Positions 1 to 5,315 of a DNA stretch of 5,315 nt are shown here, in pieces. Position 1 is the stretch's first letter. Each line of letters begins with the position of its first letter. Location: NCBI GenBank assembly GCA_016793585.1, contig JAEUJR010000602.1:1-5315 (forward strand), written 5' to 3'. A program made the translations under genes and the position numbers. Origin of the DNA: Archangium sp. (GTDB lineage Bacteria; Myxococcota; Myxococcia; Myxococcales; Myxococcaceae). The notes under the pieces were generated by a model. That model saw nothing but the letters and a program-made list of their open reading frames with translations, had not been told where the DNA came from and ran no database searches.

Positions 1-1559
1 GGGTCGAAGTACGAGAAGCCGCCGGGCAGCGTGTCGTTCTGCGTGGCGCGCACGACCTTCACGTCGACCGTGCCCACGTCTCCGCGGGGCGTGCGGCAGG
101 TGATGAGGTGCGGCGTGACGAACTTGATGTCTTTCGCGGTGACCTGGCCGAACTGCACGACGGTGCCTTCGCCGAAGCCGCTGCCGAGCACCGTGACGAG
201 CGTGCCGCCCGCGATGGCGCCGCGGTCGGGCTGTACGCGGCCAACCGAGAGCGGCTCGTCGAAGGTGAAGCCGCCCACCAGCACGAACTCGTTCTCGAGG
301 TCGGCCGCTTCACGCACCCAGAGGTCAGACGCCGCGCCGCCAGAGCCGCGCGGCGTGGTGGCCGTCATCGCCGTCTCGGAGGTGACCATGGCATTCACCG
401 CCGCGCCGGCGCCGATGGAGAGGAGCGCGTCCCCTGGAATCGCGCTGCCCACGACGTCGACCGTGGTGCCGCCGGCGACGGGCCCGTTGGCCGGAGCGAC
501 GGTGCGCAGGGTGACGCGCCAGGTGACGCCCTCGGTGAGCGTCACCGACGTGGCGCCGGTGACGACGACGTCGGAGCGGCGCGGCGCGGCTCCCCGCGCA
601 GGCACGGTGACGACGGCCGAGGTCGCGGTCTGCGCGCCGACGGTGGCCGCCACGCCGCCGATGGTCACGGTGAGGCCCGCCGTGTCGAGGCCCTGCCCGA
701 CGAGCGTGACCTGGTCGCCCGCGTTCACGACACGCGGCGAGACGGCGAAGAGCGCGAGGGGGCCCGCGGCGTCGACGTACGAGAACCCCCGCTTCACCGT
801 CCACGTGCCGCGAGGGGTGACGACGGTGAGGTCGACCGCGCCCGCAGCGCCAGCGGGAGCCGTGACCGACAGCTCGTTGTCATTGTTCGTCGTGAGCGCC
901 GTGCCGGCCGTCGCGCCGAAGCGCACCTCGGTGGCGCCGGTGAAGCCCGTGCCCTGCAGCGTGACGACGGTGCCTCCCGCCAGCGGACCGAACGGCGGCG
1001 AGACGCGCGTGACGCGAAGGTCGGCGAGGTAGCGGAAGCCGCGGCGCTGCGTCGAGACGCCGTTCTTGTTGTACACGACGAGGTCGACCACGTCGGCCAG
1101 GCGCCCGCGCGGCGTGGTGACGCGCAGCTCGGTGCTGCTCACCTTCGTCACCGTCGTGGCGGAGTTGTCGCCGAACAGCACCTGCACCTCGTCGTCGAAG
1201 CCCTGGCCCGTGATGGTGACGGTGGTGCCGCCCTGAATCGCGCCTTCACGCGGCGTGAAGCCGGTGACGACGAGGTCTTCGAAGTACGTGAAGCAGTTGT
1301 TGCAGACGATGCGGCCGTTCGGGTTCTGCACCGAGACGCCCGTTGGGCCCGACAGGCCGGGAGGCGTGCGCACCTCCATCGTCTGGTCGTCGATGATGGT
1401 GATGTCTGGCACGGGGTTGCTGCCGAACTTCACCGTGGTGAGCGGCTTGGCGCGGCTGCCGGTGGTGGCGAAGTCACGCAAGAAGCCCGAGCCCTCGAGC
1501 AGCACGGTGCTGCCACCGGCGCTCGAGCCACGAGGCGGGAGCACGCGGCGCACGCGCAG
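1..1559 (-). repeat. Tandem IPT/TIG domain repeats (six visible)
   Basis: Six diverged protein-level repeats of about 80-93 residues lie head to tail. Recognisable cores are GSSAGGSTVLLEGSGF, GAIQGGTTVTITGQGF, GPLAGGTVVTLQGTGF, a degenerate VNAGDQVTLVGQGL, GPVAGGTTVDVVGSAI and GAIAGGTLVTVLGSGF. The second half of most units carries T-P-R-G followed by V-D-L/V-x-V. The sixth unit ends in SYFDP at the window edge, which is where a further repeat would begin. The units differ clearly from one another, so this is an old domain array and not a recent DNA duplication. Confidence 0.85.
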
Positions 1560-1754
1560 CTCGGGCGGCGGGCCGGCGTCGGTCGAACCGGCGTCGACCA
1601 CCACGCCGGCGTCTTCTTCCACGCCCGCGTCGACCTCGATGCCCGCGTCCTGCTCGACGACACCGGCATCGATGGGCCCTGTCTTCTTCGGGCACCCCGT
1701 CAACGCCAGCAGCGCGGCGAGCGAGACGAGAGACAGCAGACCTGTCTTCTTCAT
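1..1754 (-). CDS. IPT/TIG-repeat lipoprotein with DAG linker (3' end outside window)
   Basis: The frame is open from an ATG at 1754 to the left edge (584 codons, no stop), so the C-terminus is missing. Residues 1-21 are a lipoprotein signal peptide: Lys-Lys, a Leu/Ala-rich core and the lipobox LTGC with Cys21. Pro at +2 rather than Asp predicts outer-membrane sorting under the E. coli rule. Residues 29-61 form a linker with six Asp-Ala-Gly units. At least six IPT/TIG (Ig-like) repeats follow, starting near residues 66, 159, 244, 329, 412 and 500. Most show the family pattern P-x-x-G-x-x-x-GGT-x-V-x-x-x-G-x-GF, and repeats end in F-x-Y/F. The fourth repeat lacks the GGT turn. Cys151 and Cys154 form a CxxC at the end of repeat 1. 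An in-frame ATG at 1760 is possible, but GAGG would then touch the start codon; with 1754 the spacing is 6 bases. IPT repeats usually mediate binding or act as stalks; no enzyme domain is visible. Role inferred: cell-surface binding or structural lipoprotein. Confidence 0.9.
   Translation of the reverse strand, partial: MKKTGLLSLVSLAALLALTGCPKKTGPIDAGVVEQDAGIEVDAGVEEDAGVVVDAGSTDAGPPPELRVRRVLPPRGSSAGGSTVLLEGSGFLRDFATTGSRAKPLTTVKFGSNPVPDITIIDDQTMEVRTPPGLSGPTGVSVQNPNGRIVCNNCFTYFEDLVVTGFTPREGAIQGGTTVTITGQGFDDEVQVLFGDNSATTVTKVSSTELRVTTPRGRLADVVDLVVYNKNGVSTQRRGFRYLADLRVTRVSPPFGPLAGGTVVTLQGTGFTGATEVRFGATAGTALTTNNDNELSVTAPAGAAGAVDLTVVTPRGTWTVKRGFSYVDAAGPLALFAVSPRVVNAGDQVTLVGQGLDTAGLTVTIGGVAATVGAQTATSAVVTVPARGAAPRRSDVVVTGATSVTLTEGVTWRVTLRTVAPANGPVAGGTTVDVVGSAIPGDALLSIGAGAAVNAMVTSETAMTATTPRGSGGAASDLWVREAADLENEFVLVGGFTFDEPLSVGRVQPDRGAIAGGTLVTVLGSGFGEGTVVQFGQVTAKDIKFVTPHLITCRTPRGDVGTVDVKVVRATQNDTLPGGFSYFD
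1572..1670 (-). repeat. Six-unit Asp-Ala-Gly (DAG) linker repeat
   Basis: Residues 29-61 of the IPT/TIG lipoprotein contain DAG at 29, 36, 42, 48, 54 and 59, separated by short Val/Glu/Ile-rich spacers, with periods of 7, 6, 6, 6 and 5 residues. The linker lies directly between the lipidated Cys21 and the first IPT domain, so it probably works as an extended acidic tether. Such DAG linkers are, to my knowledge, common in myxobacterial lipoproteins. The codons vary (GAT/GAC, GCC/GCG, GGT/GGC), so the repeat holds at the protein level rather than as identical DNA. Confidence 0.85.
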
Positions 1755-1760
1755 GGGCAT

Positions 1761-1764
1761 CCTC
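1761..1764 (-). promoter_or_regulatory. Shine-Dalgarno GAGG for the IPT/TIG lipoprotein
   Basis: On the coding strand the sequence reads GTGAGGATGCCCATG. GAGG lies 6 bases before the ATG at 1754 and overlaps the TGA (1765-1763) of the preceding gene. This spacing is good for the 1754 start and poor for the alternative ATG at 1760, so it decides the start. The overlap with the upstream stop suggests that ribosomes finishing the previous gene re-initiate here. Confidence 0.65.
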
Positions 1765-3214
1765 ACGGGGGGTCGACCTTCAGCGTATAGGCGTTGGCGA
1801 TGCGGTCGGTACTCCCGGCCACCCGCACCACCAGCGTCTGACCGGCCACCTGCGCCGCCGTCGCCGTTACCACCGGCGTCACGTCGTCGCTGCAGCCATA
1901 CGTCGTCAGTCCATCGTTCGACAGCAGACACAGCCGCAAGAGCCCGCGGCCCGCGTCGTAGTTGATGAGCGACACCTTCACGCCCTGGCCCATCGGCACC
2001 ACGAGGCGGAAGTGATCTTTGTCCTGCGCACAGATTTTTCCGTCGATCTGCGTCTGTGCGTTGAGCACCGTCGGCGTCTCGATGGCGTCGTTGGGCTCGT
2101 TGGTGTCGTCGTCGCACGGGTTGCCGCGCGAGAGCAGGAACGTGGTGTCGTACGTCTGGTACGGGTCGGTCGACGAGACGACGACGAAGTACTTCGCGGG
2201 CGTCGGCGCCACGTAGCTCACCAGCAGCCGGCCCGCGGCGACGGTGCGGCCGCTCGAGTCCTTGATGACGGTGCTGAAGGTGCCTTCGCTGAACGGGTCG
2301 GCGTCGAGGTTCACACCGAGCAGGTCTCCGCGGCCCAGCTGCAGGCCGAACCAGTCCTGGTCGCCGTTGCACAACGTCATGCCGCGATAGGTGCCGGCCA
2401 TCGCGCCGAACGCCCTGGCCTGCTCGTCGTTGGGCTCGTAGCGGTCGGGCTGACAGGTGCGCGGCACGCAGCGCTGGGCGCCGACGTCGCAGCGCTGGTC
2501 GGGCGGGCAGACGTCGTTCGAGGTGCACGAGCGGCGCTTGGGCAGACACGCACCCGTCTGCAGGAAACACGCGAGCGGCACGGTGCAGTCGCGGTCGGAG
2601 TAGCAGCGCTCGGCGGTGCTGCACTTGCCCGCCATGTCGCAGATGAGCCCGACGGGGCACTCGCTCTGCTGGGTGCACTGCACGCAGCGCTCGTTCACGC
2701 AGCGCTCTCCGGCGGCGCACACGGTGGCCTGGGTGTCGGGCGTGCAGCGCGGCACGCACTTGCGGCTGCCGGTGTTGCAGAGCTCTCCCATCGAGCAGTC
2801 GTCGTTCGTCGAGCAGCCGAGGTCTTCTTCGCAGACGGTGGTGATGACGTTGCAGCGCTCACCCTGCGGGCATGACGCGCTCATGCCGGTCGGGCAGAGG
2901 TTCACGTCGGCGCGGGGAAGACACAGGCCCTGCTTGCACCAGCTGCCGGCCTGACAGTCTTCGTTCTTCGAGCACTCGGTGCCCCAGCCGCTGCGCAGCG
3001 CGCACAGCTTCGTGTCGGGGTTGCACTCTTCGCGCACGCTGCACTGGCCCGACGTCGAGCAGAAGTCGCAGAACTTGTCGGCGGTGCACACCTTGCCGCC
3101 AGCGCACTCGGCGCGCGTCTCGCACTCGGGTGGACGGCCCGCGTCCGTCATCGTCTTCACGGGAGGGCAGGCGCTCAGCACGAGGGCCGCCAGAAGGAGC
3201 GTGGAGGGCTTCAT
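1763..3214 (-). CDS. Cysteine-repeat lipoprotein with two C-terminal PPC-like domains
   Basis: A 483-residue exported protein. Residues 1-16 are a lipoprotein signal peptide ending in the lipobox LSAC (Cys16), with Pro at +2. Residues 31-254 hold 37 cysteines, 36 of which form nine consecutive four-Cys units, typically C-x5-C-x5-C-x4-6-C; profile searches may label such stretches Dickkopf-like or EGF-like. Residues 255-364 and 365-483 are two domains resembling the bacterial pre-peptidase C-terminal (PPC) domain. Each has an EPND motif (260-263, 373-376), then D-x-D-x-F (285-289, 398-402), then a beta-rich segment. No protease domain is attached, so a binding or stability role is likelier than catalysis. 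ATG 3214 is chosen because it overlaps the previous stop and begins the signal peptide directly; a GTG at 3244 would add ten charged residues before it. The gene sits between two other lipoprotein genes in one operon. The cysteines imply folding in an oxidising compartment. Function unknown. Confidence 0.92.
   Translation of the reverse strand: MKPSTLLLAALVLSACPPVKTMTDAGRPPECETRAECAGGKVCTADKFCDFCSTSGQCSVREECNPDTKLCALRSGWGTECSKNEDCQAGSWCKQGLCLPRADVNLCPTGMSASCPQGERCNVITTVCEEDLGCSTNDDCSMGELCNTGSRKCVPRCTPDTQATVCAAGERCVNERCVQCTQQSECPVGLICDMAGKCSTAERCYSDRDCTVPLACFLQTGACLPKRRSCTSNDVCPPDQRCDVGAQRCVPRTCQPDRYEPNDEQARAFGAMAGTYRGMTLCNGDQDWFGLQLGRGDLLGVNLDADPFSEGTFSTVIKDSSGRTVAAGRLLVSYVAPTPAKYFVVVSSTDPYQTYDTTFLLSRGNPCDDDTNEPNDAIETPTVLNAQTQIDGKICAQDKDHFRLVVPMGQGVKVSLINYDAGRGLLRLCLLSNDGLTTYGCSDDVTPVVTATAAQVAGQTLVVRVAGSTDRIANAYTLKVDPP
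1766..2452 (-). repeat. Duplicated PPC-like domain with matched cysteine pairs
   Basis: Two PPC-like domains make up the C-terminal half of the cysteine-repeat lipoprotein (residues 255-364 and 365-483). Both carry EPND near the start and G-D-Q-D-W-F or Q-D-K-D-H-F about 25 residues later. Each also has a Cys six residues before the Glu of EPND and a Cys shortly before the D-x-D motif: Cys254/Cys282 and Cys367/Cys395. The pair spacing is 28 residues in both copies. This looks like an internal domain duplication with a conserved disulphide. Family assignment rests on motifs read by eye. Confidence 0.7.
2453..3124 (-). repeat. Nine tandem four-cysteine repeats
   Basis: Residues 31-254 of the lipoprotein encoded at 3214-1763. 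The units run 31-49, 52-71, 81-98, 107-128, 134-153, 157-177, 180-198, 204-223 and 230-249, each with exactly four Cys; Cys254 follows and probably belongs to the next domain. Within a unit the gaps are mostly five residues, with G or D before the third Cys in many units (for example AAGERC, PVGLIC, PPDQRC). Even Cys numbers per unit suggest two disulphides each. The array would form a rigid rod between membrane anchor and PPC domains. Confidence 0.85.
3211..3214 (-). promoter_or_regulatory. ATGA stop/start overlap (translational coupling)
   Basis: The TGA ending the ASH/PKD lipoprotein gene shares bases with the ATG opening the cysteine-repeat lipoprotein gene (coding strand CCATGA). The only purine-rich candidate upstream, GGAG at 3234-3231, is 16 bases from the ATG and too far for an efficient Shine-Dalgarno. 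Initiation therefore probably depends on ribosomes terminating at the overlap. Confidence 0.7.
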
Positions 3215-4674
3215 GGAACGGGCGTCACGTCTCCGGAGGGCCACACGATGTCGGCGACCAACCAGACCTCATTCCGGTCGACCATCGTTCGCGAGAGCTC
3301 AGCTTTGAGAATTCCAAACTGGTACACGCGCACCGTCGCCCGCGACTGCCGGGCCATGGTGCCCAGCCCGTAGTCCTGCTCGAAGGCCACGGCGATGCGG
3401 TAGGTGCCGTCGATGGGGTTCACCCAGCCGAACGTCTCGGGGCCGTAGCCGGTGAGCGCGTCGCGCGAGAGCTCGGGGTCGTCAGCGGGGTCGCCCATCA
3501 CGCCCCAGTCGGGTTTCTTGTTTTGATAGAACACGTCGTCGGGAATCAGGCCGACGCGCGTGGAAGGCGTTCGCAGCACGTGCAGGTCGAGGTCGGTGTT
3601 CTGGTTGTCCCAGAAGACTTCGACGAGCAGCTTCTGCGCGGGCGAGGCGACGATGGTCTTGCGCGCGGGCTGGCACGACTTCACGCCCTGGCTGTCAGAG
3701 ACCTCGAGCTGCACCTCGTACTGGCCTGGCACCGAGGGGTCGAGGCGCATGGCGGTGAGCGCGGCCTCGGGCATCGCGATGGTGGTGCTGCTCGCGAGCG
3801 GGCGGTTGCGCAGCGTCCACTTGTAGGTGAGCGGCGAGTCGCCGTCGGGGTCCATCGAGCCGGTGCCGTCGAGCGTGACCGAGAGGCCGGGTGCGCCGTT
3901 GCCGAGGTCGGCGATGGTGGCGGTGGGCGCCTTGTTGATGGTGGCGCGAATCGGAATGACGACCTCCTGCTTCTCGGGGTCGGTCGTCTTGAGGCGAATG
4001 CCGCCGGTGACGTCGCCCGAAGCTCCAGCGGGAATCGCGTAGCGCACGGTGAGCTGAATCTGGCCCTGCAGGCTCGTGCGCGGGTCGACCGTCTTCACGG
4101 TGGCCGGCGTGCGCGTGGAGCCGACGAAGGTGAAGCCCGGCGGCGTTCCATCGGTGAAGGCAATCTCGTTGATGACGAGGTCGGCGCTACCCGCGCTCTT
4201 GATGGCGAGCTGCTGCACGGCGGTGGAACACTCTCCGACACGGCCGAAGTCGAGCATCGGCGGGTCGAGCTCGAGCACCGCACGCGTGGAGCCCTTGCCC
4301 GTGAGCGTGAGCGTGGTGAGCGGGTTGTCGGTGTCGTCGCTCTCGAACGAGACGGTGTTCGAATAGTCCTGCTCCTTCGTCGGCTTGAAGGCGAGCGAGA
4401 GCTTGCCGGTCTCTCCGGCTTCGACGACGTCGGGGGCGGCGACGATGCGGAAGATGCCGTCTTCGGTGCCGAGCTTCGTGTTCGAGATGGTGAGCTTCGC
4501 GCGGCCGAGGTTGGTGACCTCGAGGTCGACGACCTTCTCGTTCAAGACGGGCAGCGTGCCGAAGTCGACGGGCGAGGCGGGCGGGTTGAGGCGCGGGCGC
4601 ACGCGGCCGAGGCCCTGCGTTCCACACGAGGCAGCCACCGCGAGGGCGAGGAGAAAGAGCGCAGCTCGTCTCAC
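3211..4674 (-). CDS. ASH/HYDIN-PKD lipoprotein with YfaP/DUF2135-like C-terminal domain
   Basis: A 487-residue lipoprotein. The start is GTG 4674: it overlaps the preceding stop, has AAGGA 8 bases upstream, and opens a signal peptide (Arg-Arg, Leu/Ala core, AASC with Cys17). Reading further upstream gives only Arg/His-rich, non-signal sequence. Residues about 33-128 and 133-246 resemble ASH/HYDIN Ig-like domains: each begins with a P-x-x-x-DFG motif, and the first contains LEVTNLG and ends in LTLTGKG. Residues about 249-343 are PKD-like (APTATI, LDGTGSMDPDGD, LTYKWTL, YEVQLEVSD). Residues about 347-480 contain DNQNTDLDLHV (356-366), PDWG, DDPELSRDALTGYGPE (398-413) and GTYRIAV, a pattern I associate with YfaP/DUF2135-like domains. 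The clustered Asp residues could bind calcium (inference). No catalytic motif is visible. The gene is coupled at both ends to neighbouring envelope-protein genes, supporting a joint extracytoplasmic role. The C-terminal family call is less certain than the first two. Confidence 0.9.
   Translation of the reverse strand: MRRAALFLLALAVAASCGTQGLGRVRPRLNPPASPVDFGTLPVLNEKVVDLEVTNLGRAKLTISNTKLGTEDGIFRIVAAPDVVEAGETGKLSLAFKPTKEQDYSNTVSFESDDTDNPLTTLTLTGKGSTRAVLELDPPMLDFGRVGECSTAVQQLAIKSAGSADLVINEIAFTDGTPPGFTFVGSTRTPATVKTVDPRTSLQGQIQLTVRYAIPAGASGDVTGGIRLKTTDPEKQEVVIPIRATINKAPTATIADLGNGAPGLSVTLDGTGSMDPDGDSPLTYKWTLRNRPLASSTTIAMPEAALTAMRLDPSVPGQYEVQLEVSDSQGVKSCQPARKTIVASPAQKLLVEVFWDNQNTDLDLHVLRTPSTRVGLIPDDVFYQNKKPDWGVMGDPADDPELSRDALTGYGPETFGWVNPIDGTYRIAVAFEQDYGLGTMARQSRATVRVYQFGILKAELSRTMVDRNEVWLVADIVWPSGDVTPVP
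4671..4674 (-). promoter_or_regulatory. GTGA stop/start overlap (translational coupling)
   Basis: The TGA (4673-4671) of the vWA-like gene overlaps the GTG start (4674-4672) of the ASH/PKD lipoprotein gene. Both frames match: the upstream protein ends in EEGKGP, and the downstream GTG opens a lipoprotein signal peptide. The overlap argues for one mRNA and coupled translation. Confidence 0.7.
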
Positions 4675-5315
4675 GGGCCTTTTCCTTCTTCGTAGTACTG
4701 AATCTCGACCTGGGCGTTGAGGCCCGGCACCGAGTCGCCAGCGAAGTAGATGTTGTTGTTCGCCGGCTCGTAGTCCCAGCCGTCGGTGCCCTTGAAGGGC
4801 GGCTTGCAGACGAGGCCGTAGGTGTCGGGCGTCACGTCCATGCAGCCCTTGCGGTCGATGGAGTCGCACTTCGAGAGGTTTGCGTCGGGCGTGCTGCACG
4901 CGTACTTCACGCGCACCTCGACGGTCATCACGTTGGGCTTCTCCTGCAGGGTGAACTTGCGCTTGAGGCCGACCGCGTTGGTGGCGAGCTTCTTGAGCGT
5001 GGCGCCGAACGCGGTGTCACAGATGGAGCCGACTTCGCCGCCGGTGAGGTCGCTCATCTCTTTGTAGCGAACGCCGGGCGTCGCGCCACAGCCGTTGCCT
5101 TCGGGGCCCATGATGGCCGCCGTCGTCACCATGCCGTCGTTGCCGATGCCCTTCACCGTCTCGAAGTAGCGGTAATAGAAGCGCACGTCTTCGCGCGACT
5201 CGTCTTCTTCGTCGGTGACGAACACGAGGTAGAGGTACGCGTCAGGGCGGAGGAAGGCGAAGTCCTTCTTCTCGTCGCAGGCGGTGATGCAGGCCGGCTT
5301 GTTCGCGGCGCACGA
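4671..5315 (-). CDS. vWA-like protein, C-terminal part (5' end outside window)
   Basis: The frame is open from the right edge, giving 214 residues before TGA; the true start, any signal peptide and the first metal-site (MIDAS DxSxS) motif are outside the window. Residues 19-39 (FAFLRPDAYLYL then VFVTDEEDE) look like the vWA strand that ends in a metal-site acidic cluster. Residues 62-70 (MVTTAAIMG) fit the next strand, and 88-111 (SDLTGGEVGSIC, FGATLKKLA) fit the last helix region. Residues 120-211 form a beta-rich tail; GWDYEPANNNIYFAGDSVP (179-197) resembles the tail of myxobacterial vWA proteins I recall. Nine cysteines (2, 9, 13, 76, 99, 140, 150, 158, 170) suggest an exported, disulphide-bonded protein. 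vWA domains usually bind proteins through a divalent cation. It is the most upstream gene seen in the operon, so the promoter lies further right. A GTG at 5225 inside the frame is not a credible start because it would cut the vWA strand. Confidence 0.85.
   Translation of the reverse strand, partial: SCAANKPACITACDEKKDFAFLRPDAYLYLVFVTDEEDESREDVRFYYRYFETVKGIGNDGMVTTAAIMGPEGNGCGATPGVRYKEMSDLTGGEVGSICDTAFGATLKKLATNAVGLKRKFTLQEKPNVMTVEVRVKYACSTPDANLSKCDSIDRKGCMDVTPDTYGLVCKPPFKGTDGWDYEPANNNIYFAGDSVPGLNAQVEIQYYEEGKGP
4683..4687 (-). promoter_or_regulatory. Shine-Dalgarno AAGGA for the ASH/PKD lipoprotein
   Basis: The coding strand reads GAAGAAGGAAAAGGCCCGTG. AAGGA sits 8 bases before the GTG at 4674, inside the last codons of the preceding gene. 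It supports the GTG start. Confidence 0.6.

Noticed and set aside
31..1032. Plus-strand open frame (333 codons) rich in Thr, Pro, Val and Ser
   Set aside because: It could be mistaken for a mucin-like surface protein, but the composition is what the complement of Val/Thr/Gly-rich IPT repeats gives. No signal peptide is present.
1755..1762. Possible promoter or terminator between the last two genes
   Set aside because: The gap is 8 bases and is explained by a Shine-Dalgarno region; there is no room for a promoter and no hairpin with a T-run.
108..1790. Long open frame on the plus strand (560 codons) opposite the IPT/TIG gene
   Set aside because: Its product is low-complexity Arg/Ala/Gly/Asp/His-rich with no domain or signal. 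It is antisense to a gene with clear lipobox, DAG linker and IPT repeats; high GC removes stop codons from the opposite strand.
2012..2875. Plus-strand open frame (287 codons) opposite the cysteine-repeat gene
   Set aside because: Ala/Val/Arg/His-rich product with no domain; the opposite strand has nine regular Cys units and two PPC-like domains in frame.
63..4569. Palindrome GTCGAC recurring about a dozen times across the window
   Set aside because: The sites are irregularly spaced and in frame mostly encode Val-Asp with the preferred codons GTC GAC, common in these beta-rich proteins. No operator or uptake-signal arrangement is seen.
2872..4695. Long open frame on the plus strand (607 codons) opposite the ASH/PKD gene
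   Set aside because: The translation is Arg/Glu/Val/Gly-biased without recognisable motifs, and it runs across the real gene junction at 3211-3214. It is a GC-driven shadow.
4675..4899. N-terminal extension of the ASH/PKD gene to an upstream start at 4899
   Set aside because: The extra residues are Arg/His/Leu-rich and out of frame with the clear vWA-like gene on the same strand; the GTG at 4674 begins a proper signal peptide with a Shine-Dalgarno.

Overview
The window is a GC-rich stretch (about two-thirds G+C by eye) that is almost completely coding. Every supported gene lies on the minus strand. It is most consistent with a myxobacterium (Myxococcota). The pointers are the high GC, the lipoprotein signal peptides, an Asp-Ala-Gly ('DAG') repeat linker after a lipobox, and several large proteins made of IPT/TIG, PPC, ASH/HYDIN, PKD and vWA-type modules. 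No universally conserved marker is present, so the lineage is an inference.

In transcription order (right to left) the layout is as follows. (1) 5315-4671: the C-terminal part of a vWA-like protein whose start lies outside the window. (2) 4674-3211: a lipoprotein with two ASH/HYDIN-like domains, a PKD-like domain and a YfaP/DUF2135-like C-terminal domain. (3) 3214-1763: a lipoprotein with nine four-cysteine repeats followed by two PPC-like domains. (4) 1754 to the left edge: a lipoprotein with a six-unit DAG linker and at least six IPT/TIG repeats, whose 3' end lies outside the window.

The genes are packed as one transcription unit. The first two junctions are 4-base GTGA and ATGA stop/start overlaps, and the third is an 8-base gap with a Shine-Dalgarno at the preceding stop codon. 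No promoter, terminator, RNA gene, mobile element or CRISPR array is visible, and no non-coding stretch exceeds a few bases.

Three consecutive genes encode predicted lipoproteins without Asp after the lipidated Cys, and all four products consist of extracellular binding or structural folds with no recognisable enzyme. The reasonable inference is a co-expressed envelope or surface assembly, perhaps for adhesion, calcium-dependent binding or matrix. The sequence does not identify a ligand or phenotype. This is not a recognised named system, and I do not assign gene symbols.
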